From assembly GCA_023362775.1 (NCBI GenBank), contig JALMGJ010000005.1:82935921-82999920 (forward strand): a DNA stretch of 64,000 nucleotides. The letters run 5' to 3'. The DNA comes from Charina bottae. Lineage: Eukaryota > Chordata > Lepidosauria > Squamata > Charinaidae. The stretch's first letter is position 1, and each line of letters starts with the position of its first letter. The notes under the pieces are model-generated. The model ran no database searches. It worked only from the letters and a program-made list of their open reading frames with translations, and was not told where the DNA came from. The position numbers and the translations under genes were made by a program. Shown here piece by piece: positions 51,459-62,528 of the stretch.

Positions 51459-51635
51459 CTCCACCATGGTTTTTGGCAATAATTCTGCTCTGAAAAGCTG
51501 CAACATTGCCTCCATTATATTTTTCCAGCCCTCTCGTAAAATGTCACCATGTCGATGAGCCAAGTGGAACACAGTCTTCGCTGCAATGTGGGCTTTTGGA
51601 TTGCTTCCAAAAACTGTTGGCAAATTCTCAATTGA
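51459..51635 (-). CDS. GBF1: GBF1 exon a (most upstream exon seen; HDS1 region)
   Basis: GBF1 is the large Arf guanine-nucleotide exchange factor of the cis-Golgi and ER-Golgi intermediate compartment; it activates Arf1 for COPI recruitment. This 177-nt exon gives exactly 59 codons in one open frame, starting SIENLPTVFGSNPKAH and ending in LLPKTMVE. The stretch HRHGDILREGWKNI is the conserved helical signature just after the Sec7 domain (HDS1) in GBF1/BIG-type exchange factors. The acceptor is a pyrimidine tract ending TTGCAG (plus 51636-51640) and the donor is GTAAAAC (plus 51453-51458). Both ends are phase 0. The next exon upstream, which should end the Sec7-proximal part, was not found in 51636-64000 and probably lies beyond the window. 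Identity rests on remembered vertebrate GBF1 protein. Confidence 0.95.
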
Positions 51636-51789
51636 CTGCAAGAGAAAGGTACAAATCAATAAACCCTCATATTTTTTTTTTAAAAAAATCACAATTTGGT
51701 TAGGTATAAATTAGTAACTCAAAATGGAAAGACCTGAGTTAGTCAAATTTGCCACAATAAATAATACTTCAGTAATTTCATAGCCTATA

Positions 51790-53705
51790 CATTGCAGCAT
51801 ATTGTCTGGAACTCGCTCGGATCTGCTCTAAGTTGGACTCTCAGCGTGAGGCAGAGTCTGGGGAGACACCCAGGGAACGTACTTACCTTATTATCTGGGA
51901 GCAGTTTGACCCTGTTGGTCCTGAGGAAGTGGACAGAGTCCTCCGGGCTGTGAATGCCACCACCTGCCAATTAGATCCTTGTCCCTCCTGGCTGGTGAAA
52001 TCAGCCCGGAAGGCGACTTGTGGTTGGGTCCAAGCGATGGTAAATACATCCTTGAGAGAGGGGGTATTTCCGGCAGCTTTTAAAGCGCTGGTGCATCCCC
52101 TCCTCAAGAAGCCATCGCTGGACCCCACTATACTGGATAATTTTCGTCCAGTCTCCCACCTCCCCTTTTTGGGGAAGGTGGTTGAGGTGGTGGTGGCGTT
52201 ACAGCTCTAGAGGATTCTGGAGGAAACGGATTATCTGGACCCCCTTCAGTCAGGTTTCAGGCCAGGTCATGGGACGGAAACTGCATTGGTTGCGCTTATG
52301 GATGATCTTTGGCGGGAGCGAGATGGAGGCAGTGCAACCATTCTCGCTCTTCTTGACCTCTCAGCGGCGTTCGATACCGTCGACCACGATATCCTTCTGG
52401 GACGGCTCAGGGAGTTGGGGGTGGGCGGTGTGGTTTTACGCTGGTTCACCTCCTTCCTCCAGGGCCGATCCCAGTTGGTGTTAATAGGGAGCGAGAGATC
52501 CAACTCACGGGGCCTTTGGTGTGGGGTGCCACAGGGCTCAGTAATCTCGCCGCTCCTTTTTAACATCTACATGAAACCGCTGGGTGAGATCATCCGTCAC
52601 CATGGGCTGAAGTATCATCAATATGCAGATGATACCCAGTTGTACATCTCCATCCCGGGTGAAGTAAGTGATGCAGTGACCACCCTGTCCAAGTGTCTTG
52701 GGGCTGAAGGGGTCTGGATGGGGAAAAACAGGCTTCAGCTGAACCCTGGTAAGACAGAGTGGCTGTGGATTAATGGCCCCTCAGTCTCTGGGAATTTGTC
52801 ATCTTTAGTTCTGGATGGGGTTGCACTACCCCAGACAGACCTGGTGCGTAACTTGGAGGTCCTCCTGGACTCACGACTCCTGCTCAAAGAGCAGGTGGCA
52901 GTCATGGCCAGGAGGGCCTTTGCTCAACTTCGTGTTGTGCGCCAGTTACGCCCTTTCCTGGACCGAGAGGCCCTTCGAACTCATGCCCTGGTTGTCTCCC
53001 ATATAGATTACTGTAATGCACTCTACATGGGGCTACCCTTGAAGAATATCCAGAAGCTACAGCTGGTACAGAATGCGGCCACGCAGGCAGTTTTAAGTGC
53101 ACCAAGATCGGCACATATAACACCTCTGCTCCGTGAGCTGCATTGGGTGCCAGTTTGCTTCCGGGTCCAATTCAAGGTGTTGGTCATTACCTTTAAAGCC
53201 CTACATGGCATGGGCCCAGGTTATCTGAGGGACTGCCTCATCCCCATTACAACGTCCCGTCCTACCCGATCTTGCAGAGAGGGCATGCTGCGGACCCCCT
53301 CTATGAAAGAGCTCCATCTAGCGGGGTCTAGGAGGCGAGCCTTCTCTGCAGCGGCACCTGCCCTATGGAACATCCTTCCCCCAGAGATAAGACAGACCCC
53401 TTCACTCCTGGACTTCAGAAAAAAATTGAAAACCTGGCTCTGTGATCTCGCCTGGGGCAAGAGGGAAAGTGGTCAAGCTTGGGGATGGCTGATTTTTTAG
53501 AGCCGCCCCAAATATTTTAAATATGTTCAGCATCACTGTGAACCATCTGCCACTTGGTTTTAATTTAAATTATATTTATTGTATTGGTATTTTATTGTGT
53601 TTTTATTATATTTTATTGTTATTGTTATGGCTGTGAACCGCCCAGAGTCCCTCCTTGGGGGGAGATGGGCAGTCATAGAAATTTAATAAACAAACAAACA
53701 AACAA
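51790..53705 (+). mobile_element. L2-group LINE, 5'-truncated
   Basis: Contains the end of the pre-RT linker, the RT and C-terminal domain, and a 3' UTR with CCGCCCAGAGTCCCTCCTTG ending in an (AAAC)n tail. The endonuclease is missing. It lies about 150 bp upstream (in GBF1 direction) of exon 51459-51635. It is the best-preserved of at least seven L2-group copies here; L2 rather than CR1 is inferred from the RT pattern and cannot be settled by eye. Confidence 0.85.
52286..53500 (+). pseudogene. L2-group reverse transcriptase, long open frame (404 codons)
   Basis: An uninterrupted RT frame: ATILALLDLSAAFDTVDHDI (first Asp), GVPQGSVISPLLFNIYMKPL, and LKYHQYADDTQLYISIPGEV (catalytic YADD). NPGKTEWLWINGPS, ALVVSHIDYCNALYMGLPLK, LLRELHWVPVCFRVQFKVLV and AFSAAAPALWNILPPEIRQT follow. 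It lacks the endonuclease and the first RT fingers, which lie upstream in shifted frames (51833-52210 encodes DNFRPVSHLPFLGKVVE). Remarkable only for being open over 1.2 kb in an otherwise dead element. Confidence 0.85.
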
Positions 53706-53947
53706 ACTACTCTTAAAGGAATTTGGACGCTTCCATTTGGACAAAATGTAATCAGAAGGACGTAAGTGTGCCTCTTCAAGCCAAGGATGGCTTCACGTTA
53801 ACTTCTCTTGAAATGTTGGCAATTTCACAACTTATCTGCTATGTATACAGTCCTAAGTGAACTCGGTTATTGTAAACTGTTTCTACATAGGAGGCCTCTC
53901 ACTTTCTATGACCATTCTAGGAAAAGATTCAGAATCCACAGACAATT

Positions 53948-54885
53948 CTCATATATATTTATATAAAATTCCCTTCTCACCCCTATGGGTGGTAAGTGTC
54001 TTTCTCAACCTCGGGTCCCAGAGGCCTGGGAGTTGAGGGCTCTGTGCAGTATCTTAGCTGTTCCTAGCATTGCACTCTTCTGGGCACAGACCTCTGATGT
54101 TGTTCCTGGGATCTGTCCGAGTCATTCTCCCAGCTCACAGCCACTCTCACAGCCCTGAGTGCTCCTACCACCACTGGGACCACTTTGGCCTTCACTTTCC
54201 ACATCCTCTCTAGTTCCTCTTTCAGGCCCTGGTACTTCTCCAGCTTCTCATTCTTTCAGGCCCTGGCCATACTTCTCCAGTCCAAATGATATCCCAATGT
54301 CCTCACTGAAGATCCGTGTCAGGTGGATCAGCGAGTCAATGTCTTGTTCACTCTTAGTATACAGATTGATGTCATCCATGTAGAGGAGGTGGCTGATGGT
54401 GTTCCATTCTTGAACTTGTATCCGTATCCAGTCCTTGTGATTATCTGGCTGAGGGGGTTCAAGCCTATGCAGAACAGCAGCGGGGCATCACCTTGCATCA
54501 CCTTGGTACATGCCACCCTTGATGGCCACTTGTGCGAGCTATCTTAAGTTGACTTCCAGTGTTGTCTTCCACAGTCCCACTGAGCTTCTGAGGAAGGTCC
54601 TTAGTGTCCTGTTGACTTTGTATAGCGCCAGACATTCACAGATCCATGTGTGTGGCATTGAGTCGTAGGCTTTCCTGTAGTCAATCCAGGCTGTGCTCAG
54701 ATTGGTCTGTCTAGACCTTGAGTCATGGGTGATTGCTCTATCTATGAGCAGCTGGTGTTTTGAGCCTCTGGTGTTATTCCCAATGCCCTTCTGAGCTGTG
54801 CTCATGTACTGGCCCATATGGTCCTGTAGCTTGGCGGCTATGATGCCTGATAGAACTTTCCATGTTGTTGGGGAGGCAGGTTATT
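53948..54885 (-). mobile_element. R4/Dong-type LINE, internally deleted, minus strand
   Basis: From the 5' side on the minus strand: LLIDRAITHDSRSRQTNLST, AWIDYRKAYDSMPHTWICEC and LALYKVNRTLRTFLRSSVGL (RT, 54760-54560). Downstream RT residues LLFCIGLNPLSQIITRTGYG lie at about 54490-54420. A deletion then leads to the C-terminal ELERMWKVK-like region and the 3' end at 53948-54060. The same family as 6481-7890 and 11716-11950. Confidence 0.8.
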
Positions 54886-54889
54886 GTTA

Positions 54890-55203
54890 AAAGTTATATG
54901 CTGCCTGACTCCCAGCAACTCTGGGCAGGTTACAAATTATTTAAAACATTAAAAACATGACAATAAAAACAAGAAACAAAAAAGAGTAGAGATGGCAGAA
55001 AAACAAACTGGATGGAAACAAAGGAAAGCAACCTAAATTAAAAGGAGATTTCAGTCATCCCCACCAAAGGCCTGGGTAAAACGCCAGGTCTTCAGGCCCC
55101 TTAGAAACACCAGCAAGAGGGGGGGCGTTTAGATCTTGGGGGGAACCTCATTCCACAAGGCAGGTGCTGCAACAGAGAAGGCACACTACCAGGGTCCTGA
55201 TAG
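54890..55203 (-). mobile_element. L2-group LINE 3' end, minus strand
   Basis: On the plus strand CTGCCTGACTCCCAGCAACT, then GGCCTGGGTAAAACGCCAGG and CAACAGAGAAGGCACACTAC, correspond to the inverted end of the L2 copies at 28107-28590 and 24515-25350. Confidence 0.7.
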
Positions 55204-55204
55204 A

Positions 55205-55410
55205 TGGCATTTATTTAATTTTATCCCGTCTTTATTATTTTTATAAATAACTCAAGGCGGTGAACATACCTAATACTCCTTCCTCCTATTTTCCCCACAA
55301 CAACCATCCTGTGAGGTGAGTTGGGCTGAGAGGGAGTGACTGGCCCAAGGTCACCCAGCCGGCTTTCATGCCTAAGGCAGCATTGCTTAACTGAAGGAAC
55401 CTGGAGCAAC
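55205..55410 (-). repeat. SINE, minus strand
   Basis: On the plus strand TTATAAATAACTCAAGGCGG, CCCACAACAACCATCCTG and GGCCCAAGGTCACCCAGCCG are seen. Reversed, they give the CTGGGTGACCTTGGGCCAGT body shared with the SINE at 49658 but with a different 3' tail (CCGCCTTGAGTTATTTATAA). The tRNA-like head is truncated. Confidence 0.75.
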
Positions 55411-55689
55411 CCTGCCAGATTGAATCAGCCAGGCATATAACTGCCAAAAAGTAACTACATATTTGTTCTGGAGAATCTGTGGCTGGGTTGTATAAACTCT
55501 GAGTGGACAAATGGAGAACAGACAGAGTTTAGCAAGGGAGTTCAACTGGGGAGAGGGAAGAGGCAGAACAAAGAGAAAGCAGAACAGAGAGGAAGAATCA
55601 AGGATGGATAGGATGGAGAGAGATTGCTGACTGATTACTACTGATTGAACATTGTTCTATAGTTTAACTTTTGTGTGTGGCTGAAGCAT

Positions 55690-56850
55690 TGCTTCCTGCT
55701 GACCTAGTTGAGGCAACTTCAGGGGAAATATAAGAAAGCCGGCTCCCAAAGGCTTCATTCACTGAGCAAGTGGATAGGGACAGCAAAGAAAAGTTTGGTG
55801 AAGGTGGTCAAGGAGAGGCAGGTACAGACAGCGGTAATTGCCCTCGTGACCTACAGAGGAGGTGCCATGTTTGTTTTCTTTCCTAAAGACAACAAGAACT
55901 ATACAGGCTGCAAGTGCAGGCAGACTGTCCTCCTGGAAAAGAAGGTAAAGAGCCTAAAGGCAAAATTTTCCATACAATTTTATCAAGAAAAATAAGGAAC
56001 ATAGAAATTTTTTTGGGTCAGACATAGAAATTTTTGTGCAGGGACAATACTAAGCAGCTTCCAAGAAGATAGAAGGAAGAGGGAACAAAGAGATGGAGAA
56101 ACATAACCCAAAGATGCAAGCCACTCAGGAAAAGTTCTTATCCTCTACAGCTTCAGTATATATTCAAAAGCCTTTCCTGCTGATTATCTTTCTGGATCCC
56201 TAGAAGAAAAGCTGCCATAAGCTCAGGGAGTGAGGATGAGGAATGTACAGGCTCTGCAAAGGAGAGGATTCCTGCCTCTGCCCAGAAAAGAAACAATGTC
56301 TGGTGGTGAATGGAGACTGAGAAAGGACTGAAGCAGCAAACTGTTCACTGGATAGTCTGTGAAGAGAAATGTGCTATCTTCCTGAGGCACAAATTTTGGA
56401 TGTAACAAAAGACTCCAAATACTTATTACCTCTTTTTACCCTGGAGAGTAATTCACAGACTTCTGAAGAAGGGCATTTGCTCAGCTTTCCAGGGATGGGA
56501 AGGAGAGAAGCTCAGGTTTCCTTGGAGGAATCCAACAGCTGCCCCAAAGGCATGTAGTGGTGATAGGTGACTTGCTGCTGAGAGGAATGGAGTCAGCAAT
56601 TTGCAGACCAGACATGGTATCAAAGGAAGCCTCTTTGTGGTGAAAGGAAAACACCAGCCTCCTTTTGAGTAAACCACAGCAACAGAAAATGAGTATCTGC
56701 AGACCCAATGCCTGTTGAGCATAATGATTGCTCTGATGAAGGAGCAGGGGTGAGGGTTGGAGAAGACTGAGGGAGATGGAAGATGCCAGAGGATGATTAC
56801 GCTTATCAGGTCTGTATAAACAAACTCTCCTACCCCTACCATGCTGCCTG
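55690..56850 (+). pseudogene. CR1-type LINE ORF1 remnant (esterase domain)
   Basis: The frame 55708-55995 contains YTGCKCRQTVLLEKKVKSLK, a Cys-containing coiled-coil segment. Further on, about 56530-56640 encodes RHVVVIGDLLLRGMESAICR PD-like sequence, the block I region of the SGNH/GDSL esterase domain found in CR1 ORF1 proteins. The nucleophile position in GDSLLRG is Leu here, so the domain is dead even locally. Stops separate the parts. The assignment rests on the VIGD-LLRG-ICRPD pattern. Confidence 0.55.
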
Positions 56851-57582
56851 GCCTGGACTCAACTCATTGTCCAGGTAAAGAAGAGAGTTGGATCCTCACG
56901 CTTGAAAGTTTTCCTCGGAGGGAAGGAAGGGGCCAGAGACTACACAAGTAAGGAGTTGCTTATACAGCCACAGCTGATTGAGGTTTGCTGAGACTGTTTG
57001 TGCAACAGCGGAACGACAAGCCTCAAACTGCTGCAGCCGCCGCCACTGTTTGGTTGATAAGCTCTGTGAGATTATCCATGTTAACAGTGAGAGAAATGGA
57101 AATAAAGATGAATTATGCAAAACAAAGAAATTTTGAATTTGCAAATAAAATGGGGAAATGGTTGACATATACTGTAAGTTGCAAAAAGAAAAAGAAAGTG
57201 ATACCAAAGTTTCAAGAAGGAATATTGTAATAACAGATAATGCAGGTATGTGAAAAGTGTTTCATCAGTATTATACTACTTTATATAAAGGTCAAGAAAT
57301 TTCCTCGGAAAAAGTGGGTGAATATTTACATAAACAGAATTTACCAAAGATTTATCGACCAATATCTTTATTGAATAATGACTATAAATTGTTTACCACG
57401 ATTTTGGCTGAAAGGTTAAAAATAATTTTACAGGACTCATGAAGATCAATGTGGGTTTTTATCTAAAAGACAATTACGAGATAATATTAGAAATGTCTTG
57501 GATATTCTGAAGTATTTGGAGCAACACAATGAAAAACAAGCTGCATTGATCTTAGATGCAGAGAAGGCCTTTGACAATTTAT

Positions 57583-57765
57583 TTATTTATATTTCAAATT
57601 TAGTCACCGCCCATCTCACTCAAAGAGCGACTCTGGACGGTTTACAATAAAACCAGAATAAGTAGACATTAAAATACAATAAAAACAATGTTCTTAAATA
57701 AAAATATATAATCCAAGGTATAGCTGTTAAAAAATTCTTAATTCAATTTACAGGAGCATCTTCAG
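57583..57765 (-). repeat. L2-type 3' end fragment inside L1
   Basis: Plus-strand CACCGCCCATCTCACTCAAA and GACTCTGGACGGTTTACAAT are the inverted L2 3' UTR. CAATTTA occurs at both junctions and may be the target duplication. Confidence 0.7.
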
Positions 57766-57920
57766 GGTGAAGATGTGAATTGTATTTTCTTGTTTAGAGT
57801 TCTGGAACATATGAACCTTGGAGATAATTTTATTAAATGGGTAACATCGATTTATACTTCACAGAAAGCACAAATAATTGTTAATGGAGAACTAACAAAA
57901 CCCTGTGAGATTCAGAAAGA

Positions 57921-59664
57921 GAAGGAGACTTCTGGCTGAGAGCCATGGCAAGCTAGACGCCCCTCTTTTGTAATGGGATGGCATTACGATGGAGATGTCA
58001 GCTGGATACAAGATCTGAGCCACCAATATACCCCTGGAAGCAAGGGAATATCTTGAGATAGCCCACGTGACCCCATATAACCACTCCTTGTGAGTAACCT
58101 GCAGGAATCACCATTTTGTGGTTTGCTCATGGGTTGAGTGGCTGGGAGCCGAGGGAGGAACCATCTTTGCTCACAGTCGTCAATGCAGCCTTTTTTAAGG
58201 ACAGTAAGCTCGACCAAGCCTCAATTCTTAATCACTTTGGAATTATGTTTTTTTTCCTGCTGCTTTAGAAAGATTAAGACCCTTTGGAATGACAAGTTAT
58301 ATTGCATTCACTAGGTGAGTCGCCTTCTCCTTAGAAAAAGATTTTTTAATTGCAATTTTAAAAGCTTTTGAAAAATATTACTTCCTGGATTAAACAGCAA
58401 TTTTGTTGTTGTTCAGTCGTTTAGTCGTGTCCGACTCTTCGTGACCTCATGGACCATAGCACGCCAGGCCTTCCTGTCCTCCACTGTCTCTCGGAGTTTA
58501 CTCAAATTCATGTTCATTACATCGGTGATGCTATCTAACCATCTCATCCTCTGCCGTCCCCTTCTCCTTTTGCCTTCAGTCTTTCCTAGCATCAGGGTCT
58601 TTTCCAGTGAGTCCTCTCTTCGCATTAGGTGGCCAAAGTATGGATTAAGGGCTCAGATGGACTTACAATTTTAAACTTTTGGAAGGATTCTTCTCATGAG
58701 AAAAGGGCTTTGTTTATCCTTTCGTTAGTCAAAACAAGATAATGGGACTTTAAAAGTTGCACACTAGAGGGAGCTAGAGGATAACAAAAGAATGGAGGGA
58801 GATATTTTAACAGTGAGCTGTTGGATGGAAAATTATGAAAAATTTATTAAAGTTTATGACAAATTGACTTTGAAACGTTCGGAAATGATAGATGGACAGT
58901 TAAGGATGCAATGGAAGAACAAAATACTTTGGATAAGTTTGAAATTAATCTGAACGTGGATATAAATGTAAGGGATGAAAAGGATGCAGAAAAGGATGTG
59001 CTGGACTTTCAAATGAAGCAGGATGATGCTTCAATGTCTAAAGAGTATATACAACTAACAAACCAGAAAAGTGATATGGATAATTCTTTTTTTACTGCAC
59101 ATACAAAAGAGATCTGTTAAAAGTTTTGAAAGATTTTCTGAGAAGTGACCAAAGAAAGAATGAATTCCTCCTTCTGGATTTACAAAACAGACTTGCTAAA
59201 GTTTTTGAAGATTATTTGGGAAAGGATAAAAAAAAGATGTCAAGAAATCAAGATGTAGGACTTTATTTGAAGGGGTTAAGAATTAAGATTGTTAAAAGGG
59301 ATAGGGAAGGGATGCAAGGTTGGCTTATTCAATCAAGGATAAGATAGATAATTAGTTATATCTGAAAACCCTTACTAGACTTTTGCTGACAAGGAATGAA
59401 TGATGAGGTTTTTGGATTTTGTTTTTAGCTAAGAGATGAGATTTTGGGTGAAGAGAATATATGTTGCAATTTAAGAGATAGAGATAAATTTACTTAAATT
59501 GTGTGTACTTGTTGGGATGAAGGGGGGAAGTTACTCCTTTTTTTTTCTTCTTTTTCCTTCTTCACACATATTTTTCATTCTTTTTACTTTCTTTATATTT
59601 CTGTAGTTTGTGTAGTTTTTCTTTTTAACTGTAATCTTTAATAAAATTATTTGAGAAACAAAAA
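57921..59664 (+). mobile_element. L1-derived non-autonomous element (HAL1-like), full-looking copy
   Basis: Inserted in L1 RT with flanking GAGATTCAGAAAG / GAGATTCAAAAAG (13 bp, one mismatch). It starts AAGGAGACTTCTGGCTGAGA, carries the CACTAGAGGGAGCTAG motif also present in the L1 5' UTR at 3607, and ends TTAATAAAATTATTTGAGAA. Two coiled-coil style frames follow one another: 58911-59120 (FEINLNVDINVRDEKDAEKD) and 59126-59347 (NEFLLLDLQNRLAKVFEDYL). There is no endonuclease or RT. A BovB 3' end lies inside at 58395-58660. Confidence 0.7.
58395..58662 (-). mobile_element. BovB LINE 3' end, minus strand
   Basis: The minus strand encodes MRREDSLEKTLMLGKTEGKR then RRGRQRMRWLDSITDVMNMN and KSRTRLND. 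The plus-strand GTTGTTGTTCAGTCGTTTAG is the complement of the BovB tail. It is 5'-truncated and inserted in the L1-derived element. Confidence 0.92.
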
Positions 59665-59821
59665 GAGATTCAAAAAGGGACAAGACAAGGATACCCGCTG
59701 TCTCCACTCTTGTTTATTTTAGTTCTTGAGGTACTGAATAGAGACATAAGACAAGATGAGAGAATTGAGGTAGTTAAGATTAAAAAAGAAACTTATAACT
59801 GAAAGGCTTTTGTGGATTTTG

Positions 59822-59992
59822 TGGATGACAGCGTTCCACACGCGTCATGCGGCCACATGACCGTGGAAGCATCTTCGGACAACGCTGGCTCTTTGGCTAA
59901 CAAACGGAGATGAGCACCGGCCCCTAGAGTCGGACACGACTGCACAACTGTGCGGGGGGAACCTTTACCTTTACCTTTACATCCACAAAAGT
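59822..59992 (+). repeat. SINE 3' part with BovB-like tail
   Basis: GGCCACATGACCGTGGAAGC, then CGGAGATGAGCACCGGCCCC and AGAGTCGGACACGACTGCAC, then an (ACCTTT)n tail. The AGTCGGACACGACT block is the BovB-type 3' end of squamate SINEs. It interrupts the L1 RT just at the catalytic FVDD-like codons. Confidence 0.75.
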
Positions 59993-60016
59993 GTTAGTTT
60001 GGAAGATCCACCAGAG

Positions 60017-60330
60017 CAGGGTTTCTCAACCAGGGTTCCGTGGAACCTTAGGGTTCCGTGAGAGGTCACTAGGGGTTCCCTGGGAGATCACAATTTATTT
60101 AAAAAATCATTTCAAATTCGGGCAACTTCACATTAAAGAGGTAAGTTTCATTCTTTATTTTTAGTTTAAGAACACTGTTAATGCATATATACAGGCCTAC
60201 ACATGAAACAAATATAATAATTTTGTAACCTCTGGCCTATACAGTATTTGAGCTTGAATGCGCAGGGGTTCCCCGAGGCCTGAAAAATATTTCAAGGGTT
60301 CCTCCAGGGTCAAAAGGTTGAGAAAGGCTG
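60017..60330. mobile_element. hAT-type MITE (314 bp)
   Basis: Inverted ends CAGGGTTTCTCAACC and GGTTGAGAAAGGCTG are flanked by 8-bp duplicates CACCAGAG (60009-60016) and CACTAGAG (60331-60338), one mismatch. The interior has repeated AGGGTTCCGTG and AGGGGTTCC motifs. No transposase. Confidence 0.88.
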
Positions 60331-61056
60331 CACTAGAGGGAGTAGAAACATTAATGGGAAAATTAAAGGACTTTGGTATGCTAGCAGGATTTAAGATTAA
60401 TAATCAGAAGACGAAGATGCTAACAAAAATATGAAAATAGAAGATCAAATAGAACTGATGGAGAAAACTGGTTTTAAGATTGAGAAAAAAGTAAAATACT
60501 TGGGTATTATTATGACAAATATGAATTGTATGTTATTTCAAAATAATTATATTAAGAAATGGAATGAAATTAAAAAGGACATGTTAAGATGGGAGAAATT
60601 AAAATTGTCACTATTAGGGAGAATTTCTGTGATAAAAATGAATGTTTTGCCTAGAATGATGTTCTTGTTTCAGACAATATCTGTTTTGACAACTGATATA
60701 CCATTCAAGCAAGGACAAAAAGATATATCTAAATTTGTATGGCAAGGGAAAAAAAACTACGAGTTTAATATAAAGTGTTACAAGATGCAAAGGAAAGAGG
60801 AGGATTACGTACCAGGAATTATTGGAAAATCACCAAGGGGAATACAAAATCAAATTAAGAGAGCAATTAGTGGCAGAAGGATATTGTTATCAATGGTTCT
60901 CCCATTTAGAGTTATCAGAAAGATTTAAAATGGACAAAAAGACTTATGGTATGGAGCAAAGTAAGACAGAATTTAAAGTACAATTGTGATGAACATGTAA
61001 TTGCTAAAATGTATAAATTTTGTTGAAATTTGAAATAGAGGAAGAACAGGTTAAAG

Positions 61057-61302
61057 CAGAGCTTTCCAAACTTTTCATGTTGGTGACACACTTTTTAGAC
61101 ATGCATTATTTCGCGACACACTCTTACAGCAGGGCACAAGGCAGGCACTAGGACCTGCGTAGAATCACAGCAGGTTTGGAGGCAGCAAGGCACAAGGCAG
61201 GCACTAGAACCTGCGTGGAATCCAGGAGGCAGCAGCCGCGACACACCCAGACACTGCAGCCGACACACTAACGTGTCCCGACACACAGTTTGGAAAGCTC
61301 TG
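61057..61302. mobile_element. hAT-type MITE (246 bp), same family as 26955-27209
   Basis: Inverted ends CAGAGCTTTCCAAAC and GTTTGGAAAGCTCTG are flanked by a perfect 8-bp duplication GGTTAAAG (61049-61056 and 61303-61310). The interior includes a tandem duplication around GGCACAAGGCAGGCACTAG and repeated GACACACT motifs. Confidence 0.9.
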
Positions 61303-62528
61303 GGTTAAAGAATGTGGGCTAAGAATTTTGGTTATAACATACAGATGGATCAATGGGAAAATATGTGGTTTAAAGGGTTGAAATTTACATTATGTTATGA
61401 TCTTAAAAGAGAATTTTTATAAAATGATGTATCGTTGGTACATGATGCCAGAGAAATTATCTAGAATGTATAAAGATATTTCTAATGTATGTTGGAAATG
61501 TGAACAACATGAAGGGACACTTTATCGTGCTTGGTGGACATGTAAAAAAGCTGAAATTTTTGGATTCAAATACATACACTGATGCAGAGGATTTTAAATA
61601 TTAATATTCAATTGAAGCCAGAACTTTTTCTTTTAGGATTGATGGATAAACAGTTAGAAAAGAGCCATGAAAGATTATTTCAATATATGATAACTGCGGC
61701 GAGATTATTATATGCACAAAGATGGTAAGATTCGGAATTACCTATCATGGAGGAATAGTTGGTGAAATTGACAGAACTTGCCGAGATGGACAAATTGACT
61801 TCTTTGGAGAAAGGTCATTATTGACATTCATCAATGACTGGAAACCTCTTATGGACTTTTTGCGTGAGAAAGAAAATGACTTTGTGATTTATGGTTTTGA
61901 TGATCAGAAAGAATAGGTTATAGAAAGAAGGGAATTATGATGAAATTGAAGAGAGTGGTTTGTTTAGAATTGTATGTATAACTGCCGAGAGGGATATTGG
62001 AAGCCATTTCTTTATATATTCTTTCTGTTTTTTTCCTTTTCCTTTCCTTTTCTTTTCTTTCTTTCCTTTCTTTTTTTCTTTTTCACTTACTTTTGTTATA
62101 TATTTTTCTTTGAAATGTATTTTTATTATCTATGTAAAATCTCTTAATATTTTTTTTAAAAAAAGATAAGCTCTGTGGGAGATGCCTTTCTGAATTCATT
62201 TCTAAAAGAACTCAGGTTATTACCACAATAAAATCACTGGTTTTATTGAGGGTGGGGAAGAGGCACACAAATGTATTTGTCATTTTGGGGGTCACTGATG
62301 CCATCAAGTTTGAAAACCCTGGACTTGTCAGACTTGTTCATGAGTATTGCCATGAAAGTATTCTGTTGCAAGTAACATGGTTTAATTGTAGTTTAATTTC
62401 AATCTTCCTATTTGAATCTGATATGTATATAGCACTGAAATAATTTCAAATATCAAGCCATTTACTGGGGTCAGCTCACTGCTGGTTAAGTATTAAGTAA
62501 TAAAGTGGTATATATTCCCTATATACTG

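Larger units (their letters stand above)
57240..62170 (+). mobile_element. Old L1 LINE, 5'-truncated, broken by at least five insertions
   Basis: L1 ORF2 pieces appear in order: 57257-57590 (KIYRPISLLNNDYKLF), 57760-57920 (LGDNFIKWVTSIYTSQKAQI), 59665-59820 ([20 protein letters not shown]), 60339-61056 (IEKKVKYLGIIMTNM, LLGRISVIKMNVLPRMMFLF) and 61303-61740 ([20 protein letters not shown]). A 3' UTR follows to about 62170. Between them sit an L2 fragment, an L1-derived non-autonomous element, a SINE and two hAT MITEs. It is the same L1 family as 32060-35405 but more diverged. Confidence 0.85.

Noticed and set aside
58385..58672. TGGATTAA on both sides of the BovB fragment as its TSD
   Set aside because: The left copy is separated from the element tail by several bases, so the duplication is not convincing.
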